Shown here: positions 55,297-64,000 of the stretch, one piece after another
Layout of the letters: the number at the start of each line of letters is the position of its first letter
How positions within the stretch are numbered: the first letter of the stretch is position 1
Origin: Aplysia californica
Taxonomy: Eukaryota > Mollusca > Gastropoda > Aplysiida > Aplysiidae
Direction of reading: 5' to 3'
Assembly (NCBI RefSeq): GCF_000002075.1
Contig: NW_004797551.1
Coordinates: 75,992 to 139,991 of the forward strand
Length of the DNA stretch: 64,000 nt
Notes under the pieces: generated by a model
Databases searched by the model: none
What the model was told of the DNA's origin: nothing
Seen by the model: only the letters and a program-made list of their open reading frames with translations
Position numbers and translations under genes: made by a program

Positions 55297-55495
55297 GTGG
55301 GTGGTAAGTGGGCAATCGAATACATGGTTTGCTCCTTCTTTCCTTTCCAACATCTAGCCTTCCGACCTTAACTTTTTTCCTTCTTTTTTATTTTATGTTA
55401 CTCGCGACACCTGCAATGTTCGGCACTTATATGTATGTATAACCTAGTTGCGTTTCAAGTGCCGTTAAAGTTAAGCCCTTACGGAAACATTAAAG
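55297..55495 (+). mobile_element. SINE-A copy
   Basis: GTTGTGGGTGGTAAGTGGG to CGTTTCAAGTGCCGTTAAAG. The GGCACTT/AAGTGCC stem is kept. Confidence 0.8.
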
Positions 55496-55930
55496 ATACC
55501 AAACGGAAATAAAGAGTAATAAGGGTTTTCTCAGACTGGCTCATTGTCCGAACATTTTTTTTTTGGCTGTTTACATTTTTTTGCCTCAAGTTTTTTTTTG
55601 GGGGTTTTTTTTTTGGGGGGGGGGGGGCAACTTGTTTTAACATTTTCTTTGTGTACGCATAGCGCACACATTTCTAGTCCTTGTATGTGTTATTTTTGGT
55701 AGAAGATCTGCCTGACTGTATAAATCTCTACAGATGCTGACATCAAAGTTTTATCATTGCACATGTTCAAAGTGTCCTTTTGATATATACACATTTATTA
55801 TATATGTCTACAAATTTTGAAAAATGTTTCAGTCACCTGTTCTGCACCACATTGTAATGAAATGAAGAAATAAATTTCTTTAGCGTTTTATTACATTTCA
55901 TGTTAACTTTTCTTTTTGAGAAAGTATTTT

Positions 55931-56070
55931 TGGTGTTACCTTCCTTTGCCCCGCCCCTGAAAATACAACCAACCAACCTACCAATCAGCCAGCCAACCAT
56001 TGGTGTTACCTTCCTTTGCCCCGCCCATGAAAATACAACCAACCAACCTACCAATCAGCCAGCCAACCAA
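55931..56070 (+). repeat. 70-bp tandem duplication
   Basis: TGGTGTTACCTTCCTTTGCC starts at 55931 and again at 56001. The two units differ at one noted position (CCCCTGA/CCCATGA). (AACC)n-like runs inside. Confidence 0.95.
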
Positions 56071-56324
56071 CTGAACAAAGAACCAAACAAACAGCAGTAA
56101 AAAATGGATATTGTGTCCAATGTATATTGCTTCTTTTTGCTCTTACACCTGACTGCACTCCATACTCGGCTCTACAAGTACAAGAGCTCAGCAACATTAT
56201 CCTCGTGAGCTTCCTCCCCTGTACTGTAATACAAGTTGTATACATGCCTTGTTCTGGCGGGGAGGCTTGCGAGTCCTTGTACTTAGTCAGACTCAGTGTC
56301 CATTGGCACGTTTGGTTTGGTTTG

Positions 56325-56495
56325 GTAGGTGGGGCTACCCAGATTGAGGGCAAAAGACGACCATCATGGCGCAAACAGAACGTAGCCGGCGGTGATCTTA
56401 AAAAACAAATGCGTTTGTTTTCAAGGCCGTGAGTCGGATGATTGGTTTGTGTTAGTGTTAGTAGAGAACTGATCCCCCAATGGGCACTGGGTGTT
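56325..56495. mobile_element. Second, eroded copy of the foldback element
   Basis: Shares the AAAACAAATGCGTTTGTTTT core and GATCCCCCAATGGGCAC right arm with the element at 60709. The left arm is diverged. Confidence 0.6.
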
Positions 56496-56800
56496 ACGAT
56501 CCCGGGACCTCTATCAGTGGGGACTTCGGTTCCTAGCCTGTCCCCTGGGTTTTATGCACCCCGCATAATTTATCAAAATTTGATCTTTTTTTGCATAATT
56601 TCTGATTATTTTCCTTTATCACTCCTTGTTAAAATTAACAGAATCGCGTAGTTTCACATTTTTGGGCTCAGTTTGCATAATTTCAGAATTTTTTATATGA
56701 AACCGTGGGGACAGCTTAGCAGATCCTACCAAGCTGGCAAATGGGTGGTTGGAGGGTGCTCTGGCGTGCTTTGCTCCTTCTTTCCTATATCAACATCTAT

Positions 56801-57334
56801 TGGGGGCTCTCGTGGTCTAGAGGTTAAGGTGTTCACTTCTCATTCAAAGGTCCCAGGTTTGAATCCGGGTCGTGACGGAGAAATTTTCTTCTCTAAAATT
56901 GTCTCCTTTCACCTCTTTTCCTGTTCTCTAGCTGTGAGCTGTTGTCTGCTTTTGTTTCCACTTTCTGCCCCCACCACCTCACCTCCTTTGCCCCTTCCTC
57001 TGGGCTCCTGACTCTTTCTGCAGCCTTTCTACTGCTTCTCCTTGGCTCCTTCTTAATGCTGTCTTTCAGTCACACCCCTACTGGTCTTTTGGTAGGTAAG
57101 ATCTATACATAGCCGCCTCTGACAAAGGCGAAAAATCTTGGAGGTCCCGTGTGCAAGTTACGCACATTAAAGATCTCTTGGTGGTCCAAAATCTATAAGA
57201 GTAGGCTTCGACTGCCACTCGTACAAAATTCAAAATGTCCTACTCCTACCACCTGAAAATGTTTGGTGTGTCTAGCGCGATCATATGACCTTATGCGGTT
57301 GCGAGCACCGTAAAACACTCACTAAAGAAAAAAA
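56801..57334 (+). mobile_element. tRNA-headed SINE with the SINE-A 3' tail
   Basis: The head GGTCTAGAGGTTAAGGTG (A-box-like) and GGTTTGAATCC (B-box) resembles a tRNA gene, although without a closed acceptor stem. A long CT-rich body follows. The end, ATCATATGACCTTATGCGG then TTGCGAGCACCGTAAAAC, is the SINE-A tail. Flanks ATCTAT/ATCTAC suggest a short target duplication. Confidence 0.8.
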
Positions 57335-57436
57335 ATCTACCATCCTAATCTATCCTTCTCATGTTTGCGTTTGTTACTCAAATGTTACTCTCTTGTAATA
57401 CCTCTAATCTTCGACATTTATATAACCTCATAGTGT

Positions 57437-57628
57437 TGCGAGTTTTAGTTTTAGTAAGAGTTTTACGGCACTTGCAACACTATAAGGTCATATAAGTAGT
57501 GCCGAAGAATAGATTATGTGTTACAAGAGTGTAACATACACAAAAAAAGAAGGAGGGGAAATAAGGACGACAGATTTTCGATAGGAAAGAAGGATCAAAC
57601 CACACCAGAGCACCCGCTAACCACCCAC
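57437..57628 (-). mobile_element. SINE-A copy
   Basis: A full reverse-strand copy with GGCACTT-type tail inserted in the tail of an older + copy; CCACCCAC marks its head. Confidence 0.88.
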
Positions 57629-57770
57629 TGTGTTGTGAGTGCTGTAAAACTCTTACTAAAACGATACTAAACAAGCTGACCAGGTCGCCGGGGGAGGAAG
57701 ATTGACAAAATTATATAAAATATATACAGGAGCTGTGGGTGATCAGGGGTGGTCCACCTTAGCAGTGAAG

Positions 57771-57949
57771 TCTTTTTAGTTTTAGTAAGAGTTTTACGGC
57801 ACTTGCAACACAATAAGGTCATACAAGTGCCGAAGAATAGATGTGTTACAAGGGAGTAACATACACAAAAAAGAAGGAGGAGAGACAAGGACAATAGATG
57901 TTGGATAGGAAAGAGGGTGCAAACCAGACCAGACCACCCGCCAACCACA
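57771..57949 (-). mobile_element. SINE-A copy
   Basis: AGTTTTAGTAAGAGTTTTACGG at the left end, CCGCCAACCAC at the right. Confidence 0.88.
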
Positions 57950-57996
57950 GAGTTCTAGAGTGGTGTACAGGCCAGATATAACATATCGACACAAAC

Positions 57997-57998
57997 GT

Positions 57999-58058
<60 letters not shown>

Positions 58059-58082
58059 TACATACACACACACACACACACA
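57997..58082 (+). repeat. (CA)n microsatellite
   Basis: Long (AC)n run interrupted by TACTACATAC, next to a SINE-A copy. Confidence 0.97.
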
Positions 58083-59035
58083 TTGTCTTTGAAATAAACA
58101 ATATAAATTTATTAAGCTAGTTTTAAACAAAACGGAAAACAGAGTAATTACAATTAATACCATACAAAACTTCTGGTTGAAGATCTGCCTGACTGTATTA
58201 ATAAAACTGGCTTACCACAAAAACAAACACATTTTAAACATTTGATGAACAGAGCACACAGATAGACGGAATCTAAAATTGAAAATGCTCCAGGAGCCAA
58301 ACATAACTGAAATCAATGGTGATTCCTGCAAATGCCAGACAGTGGACTATGCAGTCAATGTATTTATTAGTGTCAGACTGCACCATGAACTTAATACAAG
58401 AAATGAAGCCATTCAACAGGGGAAAAAAAAGAACAAAGTTTATTAAAGTCTCTCACCAACAGCTTTTCAGTAAGTGATATCATTGGCTGTGCCTGATTTC
58501 TATGAAGGTATGTTGTGAATATTATTTGCCTGTTTAAAATATGTCGTGTTTTTTTTGTTTGTTTGCTTGCTTGTTTTGGGTTTTTTTGTTGTTGTGTTTT
58601 GCTTGTTGTTCTTTTAACCCCTTCAATGCCACAGGTAAATAGGCCCCTGTGCCATAGGAAATCCCATAAACCAAAGCTGCTTGGGGGTCACCCCTCTCTA
58701 CCTCCCATAACTTTTTAATTTATTAATATTTCCTAATGAATTTCAGCACATTCTACATTTCATTGAACCACATTTCTATTGATATGATTTTGGGGGCATT
58801 TCATTGGAGATGGACAAAACTTGAAATTAGTAACATGATGCCAAAAACACCACCACCAAACAACACAAACAACACACATTCAAGTAATGATAAACTGATA
58901 ACCCCCCCAAAAAAAGGAAATACAAGTTGTGTGAGTGTTTGCAGGTAAAGAAGAAATGACAAGAGGCTTTTCCTAACTTATACAACACTCTTACAATATA
59001 AATTATACCTATATATAATATATATATTTGTTAAT

Positions 59036-59297
59036 ATATATGAAGACTACAGGGGGAAAACGACGGTGGTCGCAAACTGAAAATTGTGAGGGTACAAATT
59101 TTGAACGTCTGTTGACTCATAACTGTATTTCTGTTCAACTGTCACAGTTGGTTGATTATTTCCCATTCAACAAAACTTAACAATAAACCCCCAGTCAAAC
59201 AAATATGAAGTTATGAGTCCTCAAGCTTGTAAAATTAGCACCCTCACAAGTTCCAGTTTGTGACTATCGTCATTTTCCCCCTGTGCTCTTCATATAT
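59036..59297. mobile_element. Foldback MITE with long inverted repeats
   Basis: The left arm (TATATGAAGACTACAGGGGG ...) and right arm (... CCCCCTGTGCTCTTCATATA) pair imperfectly over about 65 bases, through CGCAAACTG, TTGTGAGGGT and further. TA-rich flanks obscure the target duplication. Confidence 0.75.
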
Positions 59298-60708
59298 AAT
59301 GCAAGCCCATCAGTGTTTACTATGGGTAAATCATCTTTGTGGGGTAGATGTGTACTGAATCTGACGCCTTCAAATGGGGGAAATAAAGAACAATTAACAT
59401 GGTTAGATTCTAGCTCCCCTGATGAACGTGTTGACGGTGTGAAAGCAAGATGAATAAAAGTAGACAGCAGAAAATCTCACGTGTGCACAGCCGACCCCTG
59501 CGTCATTTCTTTCCTCTCATTTCATTAGCTTACAGAAAGTTATGCCTCTTGCTATCCGTATCACGCGCGTCCCACATCATGATTGATTGCACGAGGGGCG
59601 AGCCAGTCATAGGGTGCGGTTAGCATCACTCCCCAGTCCCCCTTCTCCCAGCCTCTCGTGGTGAGAAAAGAACCACGTTTAGGCTGTAACAATAACAAAT
59701 AAACATCTACCAGCTGCCAGAAAGGCTGTTAAGTCGGGTCTTTAGTTGAGAATGCCAAGTGGATTTGTTTGAGATTCGGGTGTTGCGTGTGCGGAAACTC
59801 CGTGAAGTCAACATAAAGAAAACAGAGACGGAAACGGGACCAGGCATTATGTTCGAGATACCCGAGAATTCGTGATTTTCGTGTTCAAGATTCAAGGACT
59901 TTACTGTATATGTATATATAGGCTACATATATATGCAGGACATATATGTATTGTGCTACATGTACTTATATAAATGTGTGAATTAATCCACTACAACCAG
60001 TCACTTGTAATAGGACCAGCTAGTCACCGCACAGCTCATGTTATAGTAAACTGCGAGTGTTGTGTGGTGGGTTCATTACAGCGCAGAGCAATGCGCACCC
60101 GTCACTGCCCTCGATTCTCCACAACGTTCAAAGGCCAATGAAGGATTGCACCGTCTTGGTATTTACGGTTTATGACGGAGCAGTGGGTCTATTTATAGTC
60201 CCCTAACCCACAGGGGGTGGGGTGGAAGAGAGGATAGAGAGAGAGAAAGCGATGGTGATGATATTATGCCCTTGCGATGTTACTGGAAGATTTATAGGTA
60301 AAATATTATTTTGTTCTGAAACTGAAACCTTTGCTGAGGCAGATTTTCAGGTCCCCAACATAAATTAGGAGTAGGCACACATTAGATACGAGGGATACCA
60401 AGCTGGAGGCAAGATTTTAAATTCATTTAAAGAAAAAAAAACAACTATAAAATTGAAATGTTGTGTTACTTTTTGGACAGTAATATGCACTACAAATGTG
60501 GGAAACAAAGTCTGTGGGGGGGGGGGGGGGGGGGATTTTAAATTCATCATTTTTAATACATATACTTCATTCATGAAATACCATCTTCATAGTTAGTCCT
60601 TCCTATTCATAAATATCGTAGTACTCTTTCGTTCACAATGTGATGTACATTATTATATCATCATTAATTTATGCTGGGACAGTATAAATCAGAATTTCTG
60701 TTCATGTG

Positions 60709-60913
60709 TTAAACGGGGTGCCTATTGCAGATGGGATCAGGTCGGGTGTGATTACCCCACTCGTCGCCAGAAAACAAATGCGTTTGTTTTTTAGGCGACG
60801 AGTGGGGCGCGATTGGCTTATACTTATATACCACGATAGCTGCTTTGCGCCCTCATTCTGGCTAGCAAACCGCCCCGATCAGATCCGATCTCCCAAAGGG
60901 CACCCCGAGTTAG
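60709..60913. mobile_element. Foldback element with central 14-bp + 8-bp hairpin
   Basis: Outer CGGGGTGCC/GGCACCCCG repeats. Inner perfect CCCCACTCGTCGCC (60755-60768) pairs with 60794-60807. AAAACAAA/TTTGTTTT pairs around a TGCG loop. Confidence 0.75.
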
Positions 60914-61037
60914 CATTAATCTAAAGAGCATCATATACACACGTTCATGCAAATGTATTTAGTGTTAAGATGAAGGCACTTAGTTTTAGTGCTGCGTTGT
61001 ACAGGAGTGGACACTTTAGATATCATATGCATTTTAA

Positions 61038-61455
61038 GAATTAATTATCATTACCGGCGTCACATAGAGGAGACCAAAGTTTAATTCCTGAGTCAACTGA
61101 GTGTGAGTGTGTGTGCATGGGGGGGGGATTTTTAAATCAATCTCTCTGTCTTTCAGCAGGAATGTGTGTATCCCTCTCGCCTGTGCTGGCTCTGACAGGC
61201 AGGGTAAGAAACATAGCAATTTAAATTGTGCCTTTAGTTTTAGTAAGAGTTTTATGGCACTTGCAACAGGATTTAGGTCATATAAGTGCCGAAGACTAGA
61301 GGTGTTACAAGAGAGTAACAAACACAAAAAAAGAAGAAGGAGAGATAAGGACGAAAGGACGACAGATGTTAGATAGGAAAGAAGGAGCAAACCACATCAG
61401 AGCACTGACCAACCACACACTAAATTGTGTCAATGGGGGTGAAAAAACAAGAACG
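61038..61455 (+). mobile_element. tRNA-derived SINE (family T) interrupted by SINE-A
   Basis: 5' part 61038-61230 (GGAGACCAAAGTTTAATTCC, TGTATCCCTCTCGCC, TGACAGGCAGGG) and 3' part 61421-61455 (TAAATTGTGTCAATGGGGG). The break is the SINE-A copy with its 9-bp duplication. Confidence 0.85.
61231..61420 (-). mobile_element. SINE-A copy inserted in a tRNA-derived SINE
   Basis: Target duplication TAAATTGTG at 61222-61230 and 61421-61429. The flanks join into the 3' part of the tRNA-SINE. Confidence 0.95.
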
Positions 61456-61867
61456 TTAATTTTAAAAAAATCATTATGATTTTTATTGTTATCCTCATAA
61501 TTATCATATTTCACAAACAGTAAAAAAAATAATGTGGGCTAACTTTTACATCTTCTCTCATTGTTTACAGCAGAAACAGAAGGAATTTTTTTTTTTTTTT
61601 TTTTTGCATGAAATGTTGAAAAAATTTTAAGACACTGAAACCAGTTACATAGTTGGAGCCTCACACTATTCATTGATTAGATAATATTGTGCAGGCCCTA
61701 CCCGTCTCACAAAAGAAAATGGAACAAGACATTCATATCAACTCATCCAACAATAAAAAAAATACATGTTATTTTCTCACAAGCCAACATCAAAATGAAA
61801 GTCCACTCGACCTTTACATTAATTAGACTTTAAGATAAACTCACACATGTCACTTTTTCACAACTCA

Positions 61868-62060
61868 AAACACAGGCTTCTCTGATGTGTTCGATACCCG
61901 AGCAGGAAGCATTTTTATCGAGTATTTCCATCTTTCTGAGGGAAGGATGTGTACCTCAGTGAGAGTTGGCCCTAACAGGCAGTCAAAAGCCCGCCTCCAA
62001 AATGATCAGAATTGTATCAATAGGGGCAGGAAAACACATACAGTAAAAAAAACATGGAAG
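61868..62060 (+). mobile_element. tRNA-derived SINE (family T), 5' truncated
   Basis: GTGTTCGATACCCGAGCAGG, TTATCGAGTATTTCC, GTTGGCCCTAACAGGCAG and AATTGTATCAATAGGGGC. Confidence 0.75.
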
Positions 62061-62111
62061 AAGACCTTCAGATTCCGATTAACTCGCATGTCGCATTCTT
62101 TAAAAAATAAA

Positions 62112-62335
62112 AATAAATAAACAGGGGTTTTATGCACCATTGATATAATTTAGATAATTTAGGAAGCAGGCTTCAACCCTGCCAGTCTGGGCCAACCCCA
62201 GGAGATAAGAAGGGTACAACTAACATCCCAGCAGAAAGATTAAGTTACTCAATAAAAATTCTCCCCACTCGAGAATCAAACTCACACCTCCTGCGTACGA
62301 TGGCGAAGCACCAACACAGACGCTGGTGTCCTGCT
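62112..62335 (-). mobile_element. tRNA-derived SINE (family T)
   Basis: A reverse copy: GAAGCAGGCTTCAACCCTGCC, ACTCGAGAATCAAACTC (B-box complement), and GTACGATGGCGAAGCACC with ACGCTGGTG at the head. Confidence 0.8.
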
Positions 62336-62996
62336 CTCATAACACAAAATGGAAGCAGATTTTTATCTCAATTCTCATATCCAGTAACTGGATGAAGTAA
62401 CTTCATACAGTGGAACTTGAATTCAACGAAGTCATCGGGCCTCGTCTTCAATTTCGTTGAATCCCAGTGTTCGTTATGGTAAATACGAGGTTTTTGTGTA
62501 AATAATCACTGGCACGGAGCAAGTAATGTATAATGTTCAGACTTTCTCAATCAAAAGTAGTTTGGTTTCAAATAAAAGGCATTTTCATTTCTTCGATACC
62601 AAAGAATTGCTGAAAAGTTCCAGGAAAATACACTGAACTCTAAAAAGCACACACTGTGCAAAAGGACCGATTTGTTCAAATATAAACGTTTGTGTCATCT
62701 ATCATAATACCGTATTGTTTGCCATATAAGTTATGTTGCTGTGTAGAGCTAGCAGACGGCGGCTTTTGATTCTGAGATCATAACGAGTCAAAGTCAAAAA
62801 TGGAGGGAAATACACCAACAGAAGCACTGAACCCGCGAAATAAAATCACAATACCCTACAACATCCATAAAAATTGTTAACATCAATTTCAGTTACAAAA
62901 GAAATCTTGTAATTAACAATTAAACATACCTTTGAGGACAGAGAAAACAGCTTAATGGGCTTGGATGGGGTGGTATTAGATAATTAGTAAATCTTT

Positions 62997-63180
62997 GTTT
63001 GTTTTTGTTTTAGTAGAGGTTTTACGGCGCTCAAACTGCATAAGGTCATGTGAGCGCCAGAAGATTAGAGGTGTTATAAGAGAGTAACAAACATAAAAAA
63101 GAAGGAGGGGAGATAAGGACGATAGACGTTTGATAGGAAAGAAGAAGCAAACCACACCACTGCCACCGTCAACCACCCAC
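62997..63180 (-). mobile_element. SINE-A copy, 11-bp target duplication
   Basis: AGTAAATCTTT at 62986-62996 and 63181-63191. The tail is (GTTTTT)n-like in this copy. Confidence 0.95.
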
Positions 63181-63299
63181 AGTAAATCTTTTCGAGGAAC
63201 TTCTACTTCAACAATTGAATCACCAACACAAAATATAGTAACCTTGTCACCTTTCTTTGATTCTATAGTCAAACTTGCCTCTATCCACACAAATCTATA

Positions 63300-64000
63300 T
63301 TTGTTTTTGACTTTAAAACCAATTTAGTCAGTACGTTTATGATGAATGCTTTCATGAGAGCTCATGCACGTGAAATGGCGCTATTCGAGCTAAAATAGGC
63401 CCCACACTAACATTGCAGTCACAAGCAGTTTCACGTGACGGAAGCGCCATGAAATTCGAGTATCGCATACACTGGAGGATAGCACAGGCTGAACGTAAGG
63501 CATCGTGTTGTCGATAGGCGGAGGATAATTTGCGCGAGCCACGTGACTCACGGAAAGGAAGAGCCGGGAAGGAAAAAGCAGATTCCGTGGATCCGCGGAA
63601 GATTATTATCACTGTTGATTCCACAGTCCAACGCACAATTCATTACGTAGATCTATGTCAAGTGGAGCCTATCATAATAATATTGACCAGTAGCCGAGGA
63701 AAAAATAGCTGTCGCGTTACGCGTGTTTCTCTACCAACGTTCCACACCCGGACCGTTAGTACTCCCTCCCCCCATCCCCCCAGACACATGCACACACATG
63801 TGAGCTGGCTGCCCGTCCGACCCGACACATTTTAACTCACTCGCTGCAGGCGCCTTAGCTCAGAAAAAGCCGCTGCCTGCCAGCTTTTCTTGACCTTTTT
63901 CAAAATTCAGTTACCCCATACCTATTTATGAATGTTAGACATAAATGAAAATTGGCCAGTTTCAATAGGAGATGTTGAGCTTTACAGAACAGAAAGAATT
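63300..64000. other. CpG-richer stretch at the right edge
   Basis: Between about 63,330 and 63,850 CpG-containing words (GCGCGAGCCACGTG, TCCGCGGAAG, GTCGCGTTACGCG) are commoner than elsewhere. It could be promoter or first-exon sequence of a neighbouring gene, but no splice-supported exon is visible. Confidence 0.25.

Larger units (their letters stand above)
56742..57665 (+). mobile_element. Old SINE-A copy with two later insertions
   Basis: Pieces of one + copy lie at 56742-56800, 57335-57436 and 57629-57665. The first gap holds a tRNA-headed SINE and the second a reverse-strand SINE-A. Near-duplicated GTGTTGCGAGT / GTGTTGTGAGT flank the second insertion. Confidence 0.8.

Noticed and set aside
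56816-56885. Possible tRNA gene
   Set aside because: A- and B-box-like motifs are present but there is no closed acceptor stem, and the sequence continues into a SINE ending with the SINE-A tail.
57794-58163. Val/Cys-rich reverse-strand open frames
   Set aside because: Translation of the (CA)n microsatellite.

Overview
The window comes from an AT-rich animal genome with small exons, long introns, many microsatellites and very dense short transposable elements. The protein sequences and the tRNA-headed SINEs fit a lophotrochozoan, most likely a mollusc (inference; the sequence does not name the species). Two protein-coding loci can be supported, both on the + strand.

Locus 1 (1,968-31,003) is a complete SMARCE1 (BAF57) gene, the HMG-box subunit of SWI/SNF (BAF) chromatin remodelling complexes. 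Fifteen coding segments join with canonical GT/AG sites and consistent phase into a 527-residue protein: proline-rich N-terminus, HMG box (about residues 80-148), conserved central region, coiled coil with a poly-Gln tract, and a long Pro/Ala/Ser/Thr-rich tail. The first coding exon begins just after a 3' splice site, so at least one more 5' UTR exon lies upstream. Exon 12 starts inside a 50-bp tandem duplication that copies its own splice acceptor; use of the upstream copy would shift the frame.

Locus 2 (44,154-46,199) is the 3' end of a gene encoding two C2H2 zinc fingers closely matching the C-terminal finger cluster of ZEB/zfh-1 repressors. Only two exons are visible. No further ZEB-type exon was found between the end of SMARCE1 and 44,154. 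The splice phase of the first visible exon also matches that of SMARCE1 exon 14. Either SMARCE1 lies inside a large intron of a ZEB-like gene, or the fingers are an alternative 3' end of SMARCE1.

Most of the rest is mobile-element sequence. The dominant family is a SINE of about 180 bp (here SINE-A), with at least 31 copies or fragments and variable 9-14 bp target duplications. Its 3' tail holds a hairpin in which two subfamilies differ by two compensated base-pair changes. The same tail occurs on a tRNA-headed SINE (56,801-57,334) and on a third, longer element (family B). Every SINE-A copy recognised between 3.3 and 57.4 kb is on the + strand; the five outside that interval are on the - strand. 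Other elements are two tRNA-derived SINE families, two families of Helitron-like elements ending in CAGCTAG|T, several TA-flanked Tc1/mariner/pogo-like MITEs, an approximately 410-bp TIR element, foldback elements, an 828-bp TIR element with a 6-bp target duplication, a 740-bp TIR element carrying a broken MADF-domain reading frame, and a degraded LINE reverse-transcriptase C-terminus. Many are nested, giving relative ages. No retroviral, LTR or capsid-bearing element, CRISPR array, rRNA or intact tRNA gene was seen.
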